Below the pieces are notes generated by a model. That model was given only the letters and a program-made list of their open reading frames with translations, had not been told where the DNA came from and searched no databases. Shown one piece after another: positions 14,031 through 18,056 of a stretch of DNA of 18,056 bases. Source of the DNA: AP-15 sp035509615 (GTDB lineage Bacteria > Pseudomonadota > Alphaproteobacteria > ATCC43930 > CGMCC-115725); NCBI GenBank assembly GCA_035509615.1, contig DATJLK010000060.1, positions 1 to 18,056 on the forward strand, read 5' to 3'. Within the stretch, counting starts at the first letter, position 1; every line of letters starts with the position of its first letter. Both the position numbers and the translations under genes were made by a program.

Positions 14031-15623
14031 TCAGAACCGCAGCGACTTGACCTGAAGCACATCGGGTAGAGCGCGAACGCTGTCGAGGAGGTCGGAAGGC
14101 AGCGGCTGATCGACTTCGACAAGGCAGATGGCATCCTGCCCCGGCGCCGTCCGGCCCAGGTGAAAAGTCGCGATGTTGATCGACCGGCCGGCCATGGCCT
14201 GGCCGAGGGCGCCGATGAAACCCGGCTTGTCGAGGTTGCGCACAAACAGCATGTTGCCGCCAAGTCCAGCCTCTAGCGGGATGCCCTCCACCGAGACGAG
14301 CCGCGGTTTGTCGCCACCAAACAGGGTGCCGGCAACCGCGCGTGGGTGGCGTTCGGCAGCGGGACCGTTCGGGGTCACGACAACGCGGATCAGCGTCTGG
14401 TAATCGCCGGGCTCGACGCTGCGGGTTTCGCTGACGCGGATGTCGCGCTCGCGGCAAATCACCGGTGCGTTGACCATATTGACACTGGCGAGCTGCGGCG
14501 CCAGCAACGCGCTCAAGGTGATCGCGGTCAGCGGTTTGGTGTTCAGCTCGGCAATTGCGCCTTCATATTCGACCGATATTGCGGTAATGCCGCTATCGGT
14601 CAGCTGCCCGGCAAAGCTGCCGAGCTGCTCGGCGAGCGCAATATAGGGTCTGATGCGGTTCGCCTCCTCGGCGCTCAAGGAAGGCATGTTGACGGCATTG
14701 GCGACGGCACCGGTCAACAGAAAGTCGGCCATCTGCTCGGCGATCTGGACGGCAACGTTTTCCTGGGCCTCGGCCGTCGCCGCCCCGAGATGGGGGGTTG
14801 CGACGACATTGTCGCGGCCAAAGAGCGGGTTCTTGCGCGCCGGTTCCTCGACAAAGACGTCGATCGCCGCACCGGCGACATGACCACTGTCGAGCGCCGC
14901 GGCGAGATCCTGCTCGACGACAAGCCCGCCACGGGCGCAATTGACGAGCCGCACGCCCCGTTTCATTTTGGCGATCGCGGCGGCATCGATCATATTTTTT
15001 GTCGCTTCGGTCAACGGCGTGTGCAGGGTGATGAAATCGGCGCGCGCCAGGAGTTCGTCCAGATCGACCTTTTCGACACCGAGATCGATCGCCCGTTCGG
15101 CCGACAGGAACGGGTCGTAGGCGATCGCTTTCATCCGCAACCCGATTGCGCGCACCGCGACACTGGCGCCGACATTGCCGCAGCCGACAACTCCCAGCGT
15201 CTTACCGGTCAGTTCGACGCCCATAAACCGCGACTTTTCCCATTTGCCGGCTTGGGTCGAGTGGTCGGCAGCCGGGATCTGGCGGCACAGCGCGAACAGC
15301 ATCGCGATAGCGTGCTCGGCGGCGGTCGTCGAATTGCCATAGGGCGTGTTCATAACGACGATGCCGCGCTGGGTTGCCGCGGCAACATCGATATTGTCGA
15401 CCCCAATCCCGGCGCGGCCGATGATCTTGAGCGAGGGCGCTCGCGACAGGAGTTCGGCAGAGACCTTGGTCGCCGAGCGTACGGCGAGCCCGTCATAACC
15501 GGCGATGCGGGTGTTCAGCTCCTCGGCGGTGATGCCGGGCAGCATATCGACTTCGATCCCGCGCGCCGCCAAAATCACCGCAGCGCGCGGGCTCAGATCA
15601 TCAGAAATCAAAACTTTTGGCAT
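14031..15623 (-). CDS. serA: D-3-phosphoglycerate dehydrogenase SerA (long form with ASB and ACT domains)
   Basis: SerA oxidises 3-phosphoglycerate to phosphohydroxypyruvate with NAD, the first step of serine synthesis. In the 530-residue product the substrate/NAD domains occupy about 1-315, with the dinucleotide loop GVVGCGNVG at 144-152 and the catalytic Arg231 (NCARGGLV), Glu260 (DVFVEEP) and His278 (TPHLGAAT). The intervening ASB domain (about 325-450) and the C-terminal ACT domain (about 455-530) identify the type 1 long form. The ATG at 15623 begins the usual MPKVLISD. It follows serC by 123 bases that contain an inverted repeat. Serine feedback through the ACT domain is possible but not provable here. 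Serine made here is the substrate of CysE encoded a few kilobases away. Confidence 0.97.
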   Translation of the reverse strand: MPKVLISDDLSPRAAVILAARGIEVDMLPGITAEELNTRIAGYDGLAVRSATKVSAELLSRAPSLKIIGRAGIGVDNIDVAAATQRGIVVMNTPYGNSTTAAEHAIAMLFALCRQIPAADHSTQAGKWEKSRFMGVELTGKTLGVVGCGNVGASVAVRAIGLRMKAIAYDPFLSAERAIDLGVEKVDLDELLARADFITLHTPLTEATKNMIDAAAIAKMKRGVRLVNCARGGLVVEQDLAAALDSGHVAGAAIDVFVEEPARKNPLFGRDNVVATPHLGAATAEAQENVAVQIAEQMADFLLTGAVANAVNMPSLSAEEANRIRPYIALAEQLGSFAGQLTDSGITAISVEYEGAIAELNTKPLTAITLSALLAPQLASVNMVNAPVICRERDIRVSETRSVEPGDYQTLIRVVVTPNGPAAERHPRAVAGTLFGGDKPRLVSVEGIPLEAGLGGNMLFVRNLDKPGFIGALGQAMAGRSINIATFHLGRTAPGQDAICLVEVDQPLPSDLLDSVRALPDVLQVKSLRF

Positions 15624-15660
15624 CTACTCACCACGTTGGCATTACCCGATTCAAATTCAC

Positions 15661-15744
15661 CACAGAGACAGCGAGACGGAGAAAAGCAGCTAATCTCGTC
15701 ACGACTACTGCCGTATTACCTCCGTGTCTCACCGCCTCATTGTG
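15661..15744. repeat. Imperfect inverted repeat in the serC-serA spacer
   Basis: CACAGAGACAGCGAGACGGAG (15661-15681, written on the plus strand in 21 bases of which the key parts are CACAGAG and GAGACGGAG) faces CTCCGTGTCTC and CATTGTG in 15720-15744, whose complements are GAGACACGGAG and CACAATG. The arms match in blocks with small gaps. The right arm ends just before the serC stop at 15747. It looks like a degenerate intergenic repeat element or a processing hairpin in the serC-serA message; there is no T-run. Confidence 0.4.
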
Positions 15745-15746
15745 TA

Positions 15747-16904
15747 TTAAGCGGCCTTTGCGGTCAGGCGCTGTTCATCCCAGGCCCAGTCGAGCCACGG
15801 CATCAGCGTTTCGACATCGCTGGCCTCGACCGTCGCGCCGGTCCAGATCCGGATACCGGGGGGTGATGCCCGATGGCTGGCGATGTCGTAGCCGGCTCCT
15901 TCCCGTTCGAGCCGTGCCGTCATCGCACGCACGAACTGAAAGCGGTCTTCAAGCGGCATCGCGGTGAACCACGGCTCGACGATCTTCAGCTGCGGCGAGG
16001 TGCAGGAAATCGTCGCGGGATCCTCAGCCAGGAATTCGATCCACGGGGTGCGCCCGGCCCAGGCGGCAACCACCGCGAGGTTCCTTTCTGAACGCGCGAC
16101 GAGCCCGTCGAGCCCGCCCACCCGCTCGGCCCATTCGAGCGAGTCGAGCGCGTCTTCAACGCACAGCATCGACGGCGTGTTGATCGTTTCACCCTGGAAC
16201 ACGCCCTTGATCAGCTTGCCATTTGAGGTCAGCCGGAAGAGCTTGGGCAAGGGCCATGGCGGCGTGTAGCTTTCGAGCCGCTCGACCGCGCGCGGCGACA
16301 GCGCCAGCATGCCATGCGCCGCCTCGCCGCCCAGCGCCTTTTGCCAGGACCAGGTGACGACATCGAGCTTGTCCCAGGGCAGCCGCATCGCAAACACCGC
16401 CGAGGTCGCATCGCAGATCGCGAGCCCCCTGCGGTCGGCAGCGATCCAGTCGCCATTCGGGATCCGCACCCCCGACGTGGTGCCATTCCACGGAAACACG
16501 ACATCGCGTTCGGGGTCGACTTCGCGGAGGTTGGGCAGCCGGCCATAAGGCGCGTGCAGGACACGGACGTCGTGCAATTTGAGCTGCTTGACGTCCTCGA
16601 CCCAACCCTCGCCAAAATTCTCCCAGGCCAGCATATCGACGCCGCGGGCGCCCAACAGCGACCACATCGCAATCTCGATGGCCCCGGTATCCGACCCGGC
16701 AACGATCCCGACCTGCCAGTCGGCAGGTACGCCGAGGATTGCGCGCGAGCGGTCGACCACCTCGACGATCCGCCCCTTGCCGATGCCGGAACGGTGTGAT
16801 CGCCCGACAAGTGCGGCTTCGAGCGCCGCCGGCGACCAACCCGGCCGCTTGGCGCATGGCCCCGATGAAAAACACGGGTTGGTTGGGCGCCGCGTCGGCT
16901 TCAT
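15747..16904 (-). CDS. serC: Phosphoserine aminotransferase SerC (alphaproteobacterial type)
   Basis: SerC transaminates phosphohydroxypyruvate to phosphoserine with glutamate, using PLP. The 385-residue product begins KPTRRPTNPCFSSGPCAKRP, a hallmark of the alphaproteobacterial SerC branch. Other visible elements are GRSHRSGIGK at 34-43, the cofactor-contact WNGTTSGVRIP (139-149), CDATSAVFA (164-172) and the PLP lysine Lys189 in WSWQKALGGEAAHG. The ATG at 16904 was chosen because GAGGAA is seven bases upstream; a GTG one codon earlier is possible. It is the first gene of the serC-serA-hisZ-purA run. The 233-base region upstream, up to queC, holds hairpins and a possible leader peptide, so attenuation or another RNA-level control is plausible. 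Confidence 0.96.
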   Translation of the reverse strand: MKPTRRPTNPCFSSGPCAKRPGWSPAALEAALVGRSHRSGIGKGRIVEVVDRSRAILGVPADWQVGIVAGSDTGAIEIAMWSLLGARGVDMLAWENFGEGWVEDVKQLKLHDVRVLHAPYGRLPNLREVDPERDVVFPWNGTTSGVRIPNGDWIAADRRGLAICDATSAVFAMRLPWDKLDVVTWSWQKALGGEAAHGMLALSPRAVERLESYTPPWPLPKLFRLTSNGKLIKGVFQGETINTPSMLCVEDALDSLEWAERVGGLDGLVARSERNLAVVAAWAGRTPWIEFLAEDPATISCTSPQLKIVEPWFTAMPLEDRFQFVRAMTARLEREGAGYDIASHRASPPGIRIWTGATVEASDVETLMPWLDWAWDEQRLTAKAA

Positions 16905-16964
16905 CACGCAATTCCTCGCTGTGTTTGGAAGCGGCCCCCAGGAGAGCCGTCTGCCGCGCCGAAC

Positions 16965-17006
16965 TTATGGACGGCGCCATCCCCCGTCAATGCGGCGCCA
17001 CCGCAT
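16965..17006 (-). CDS. Possible 13-residue leader peptide upstream of serC
   Basis: The ORF encodes MRWRRIDGGWRRP and ends in TAA at 16965-16967, 60 bases before the serC ATG. It has one of the better ribosome sites in the window: GGGAGAAGG followed by TAA and then ATG. It is rich in Arg (five codons) and has two Trp codons, each inside a TGGCGCCG block. Its start codon lies in a perfect 7-pair hairpin (16989-17007). Short ORFs are common by chance in GC-rich DNA, so the ribosome site and position are the main support. Confidence 0.35.
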   Translation of the reverse strand: MRWRRIDGGWRRP

Positions 17007-17031
17007 TTACCTTCTCCCGGTACGCCGCCTG

Positions 17032-17052
17032 GGGCTGTGAGGGGCGCAGCCC
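17032..17052 (-). promoter_or_regulatory. Hairpin in the serC leader region with two alternative pairings
   Basis: GGGCTG (17032-17037) can pair with CAGCCC (17047-17052), while GGGC (17042-17045) can instead pair with GCCC (17049-17052). The two folds exclude each other. On the minus strand a TTGACT (17058-17063) lies just upstream and could be a -35, but the matching -10 is poor. Together with the hairpin at 16989-17007 this forms a structured leader before serC. Confidence 0.3.
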
Positions 17053-17137
17053 GAGTTAGTCAAAGGGATGGTCGAGCGAGTTCCGCGTGCAGCGCGAGAA
17101 AGCAGCGCGAGGCAAGCGGCCGTCGCGACCGCCAGGC

Positions 17138-17860
17138 TCAGAGAGTGCGGCGATCCTCGACAAAGGCTTCCCACCCGGCGCGGCGCAGCACGCAGGCCGG
17201 GCACTCGCCGCAGCCATAGCCCCAATCGTGGCGCTGATCGCGGTCGCCCAGATAGCAGCTGTGGCTCTCGTCGCGGATCAGTTCGACGAGACCATCGCCG
17301 CCGAGCTCGCGAGCAAGACCCCAGGTCTCGGCTTTATCCCGCCACATCAGCGGGGTATGGATCACAAAGCGACGATCCATGCCGAGCGACAATGTCGCCT
17401 GCAACGCTTTTAGCGTGTCGTCGCGGCAGTCGGGATAGCCCGAATAATCGGTCTCGCACATGCCGCCGACGAGATGCCGGATGCCCCGCCGATAGCCGGT
17501 CGCCGCGGCGAACGCGAAGAACAACAGGTTGCGACCGGGCACAAAAGTGTTCGGCAACCCGCTGGCAGCGAAGGCGATGGCGCTGTTGCGGGTCAGCGCT
17601 GTCTCGCTGACCTGTCCCAGCACGGACAGATCGATCATATGGTCGTCGCCGAGCTTGCCGCCCCATTGGGCAAACTCGCCCTTGAGCCGCGCGATGATCC
17701 GCTGGCGGCAATCGAGCTCGACCCGGTGGCGCTGGCCGTAATCGAAGCCGATCGTCTCGACCGCATCGAACCTCGCCAGCGCCCATGCCAGGCAGGTTGT
17801 CGAATCCTGTCCACCGGAGAATAGGACCAGTGCGCCTTCTGCCTGAGTCAGGGATGTCAT
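17138..17860 (-). CDS. queC: 7-cyano-7-deazaguanine synthase QueC
   Basis: QueC converts 7-carboxy-7-deazaguanine to preQ0 using ATP and ammonia, on the way to queuosine in tRNA. The 240-residue product has the PP-loop SGGQDSTT at 15-22, FDYGQRH at 39-45, FVPGRNLLF at 106-114, and zinc ligands Cys202, Cys217, Cys220 and Cys223 (SCYLGD and GCGECPACVLR). Length is typical. The ATG at 17860 fits the family start. No other queuosine genes are visible in the window. It is divergent from the SelA-like gene and lies 233 bases upstream of serC on the same strand, with a leader-like region between them. Confidence 0.96.
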   Translation of the reverse strand: MTSLTQAEGALVLFSGGQDSTTCLAWALARFDAVETIGFDYGQRHRVELDCRQRIIARLKGEFAQWGGKLGDDHMIDLSVLGQVSETALTRNSAIAFAASGLPNTFVPGRNLLFFAFAAATGYRRGIRHLVGGMCETDYSGYPDCRDDTLKALQATLSLGMDRRFVIHTPLMWRDKAETWGLARELGGDGLVELIRDESHSCYLGDRDQRHDWGYGCGECPACVLRRAGWEAFVEDRRTL

Positions 17861-17868
17861 GGCCCTGT

Positions 17869-17874
17869 TATAAT
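17869..17874 (+). promoter_or_regulatory. Possible -10 box for the SelA-like gene
   Basis: A perfect TATAAT lies 25 bases before the ATG at 17900 in a 39-base divergent spacer. No good -35 is seen at 16-18 bases upstream, where the sequence is already inside queC. The stretch reads almost as well on the opposite strand (TTATAA), so it could serve queC instead. Confidence 0.3.
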
Positions 17875-17899
17875 CTCATTTCGCATCCTCGGAGAGCTT

Positions 17900-18056
17900 A
17901 TGACCAGCAACCCTTATCTCGCGCTTGGCGTGCGGCCGTTCATCAATTGCTGCAGCGTTCGCACGATGCATGGCGGCAGCCTGATGCTGCCGCAAGTGCG
18001 CGCGGCGATCGACGCGGCGTCGCGTCAGTTCGTCAATCTCGACGAGTTGATGGCCG
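17900..18056 (+). CDS. SelA-like PLP-dependent enzyme, N-terminal fragment
   Basis: The visible 52 residues begin MTSNPYLALGVRPFINCCSV, then RTMHGGSLMLPQVRAAIDAA and SRQFVNLDELMA. The pattern of RP.IN, then HGGS/LGGS, LMLPQVRAAIDAAS and FVNLDEL is characteristic of the SelA-related PLP family (L-seryl-tRNA selenium transferase-like, including D-glucosaminate-6-phosphate ammonia-lyase and related lyases or racemases). The PLP lysine lies beyond the window. True SelA is unlikely because its N-terminal domain is longer before this motif. GGAG at 17891-17894 supports the ATG at 17900. The gene is divergent from queC. Confidence 0.72.
   Translation, partial: MTSNPYLALGVRPFINCCSVRTMHGGSLMLPQVRAAIDAASRQFVNLDELMA

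Noticed and set aside
14346..15866. Plus-strand ORF of 506 codons opposite serA
   Set aside because: It is the antisense shadow of SerA and continues through the spacer with no recognisable domain.
16189..16980. Long ORF starting MAPSISSARQTALLGAASKHS upstream of and overlapping serC
   Set aside because: It runs in another frame through serC without resembling any protein after the first residues; serC itself is unmistakable, so this is a shadow.

Overview
The window is a high-GC chromosomal segment. The gene content (serC-serA-hisZ-purA cluster, iscR-headed Fe-S/cysteine-desulfurase operon, HmuQ/IsdG-like heme monooxygenase) suggests an alphaproteobacterium, probably Rhodospirillales- or Rhizobiales-like; this is an inference from family resemblance. 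Most genes are on the minus strand. No transposase, integrase, CRISPR array or rRNA was seen.

Layout, left to right. (1) 1-2304: the start of a probable acyl-CoA dehydrogenase (minus), a divergent IsdG-type heme monooxygenase, a pair of palindromic elements sharing one architecture, and an M20 amidohydrolase followed by about 310 empty bases. (2) 2305-4316: a visibly AT-richer patch with a GT32-like sugar transferase and a SAM methyltransferase, both with GTG starts, transcribed away from a promoter near the 3' end of a tRNA-Met(CAT) gene; it resembles a small acquired surface-glycan island. (3) 4352-10590: a long minus-strand sulfur operon read cysE, iscR, cysteine desulfurase, iscS, iscA, an HscA-derived fragment, fdx, mnmA. 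Several junctions are ATGA/TGATG overlaps. (4) 10761-11444: an alpha/beta hydrolase on the plus strand, convergent with purA. (5) 11466-16904: serC, serA, hisZ, purA on the minus strand, preceded by a leader with hairpins and a possible 13-residue leader peptide. (6) 17138-18056: queC (minus) and a divergent partial SelA-like PLP enzyme.

How the genes fit together: CysE makes O-acetylserine for cysteine, two desulfurases release its sulfur, and MnmA uses persulfide sulfur to thiolate tRNA U34. IscA and ferredoxin handle Fe-S chemistry and IscR is the sensor. SerC/SerA upstream make the serine that CysE consumes. The most unusual point is that this isc locus has no iscU or hscB; at the hscA position there is only an intact ORF of about 151 codons that starts exactly like HscA but has lost the ATP-binding loop and about three quarters of the protein, and the IscS lacks the C-terminal tail associated with IscU binding. 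These three absences agree with one another and point to a reshaped isc system worth examining.
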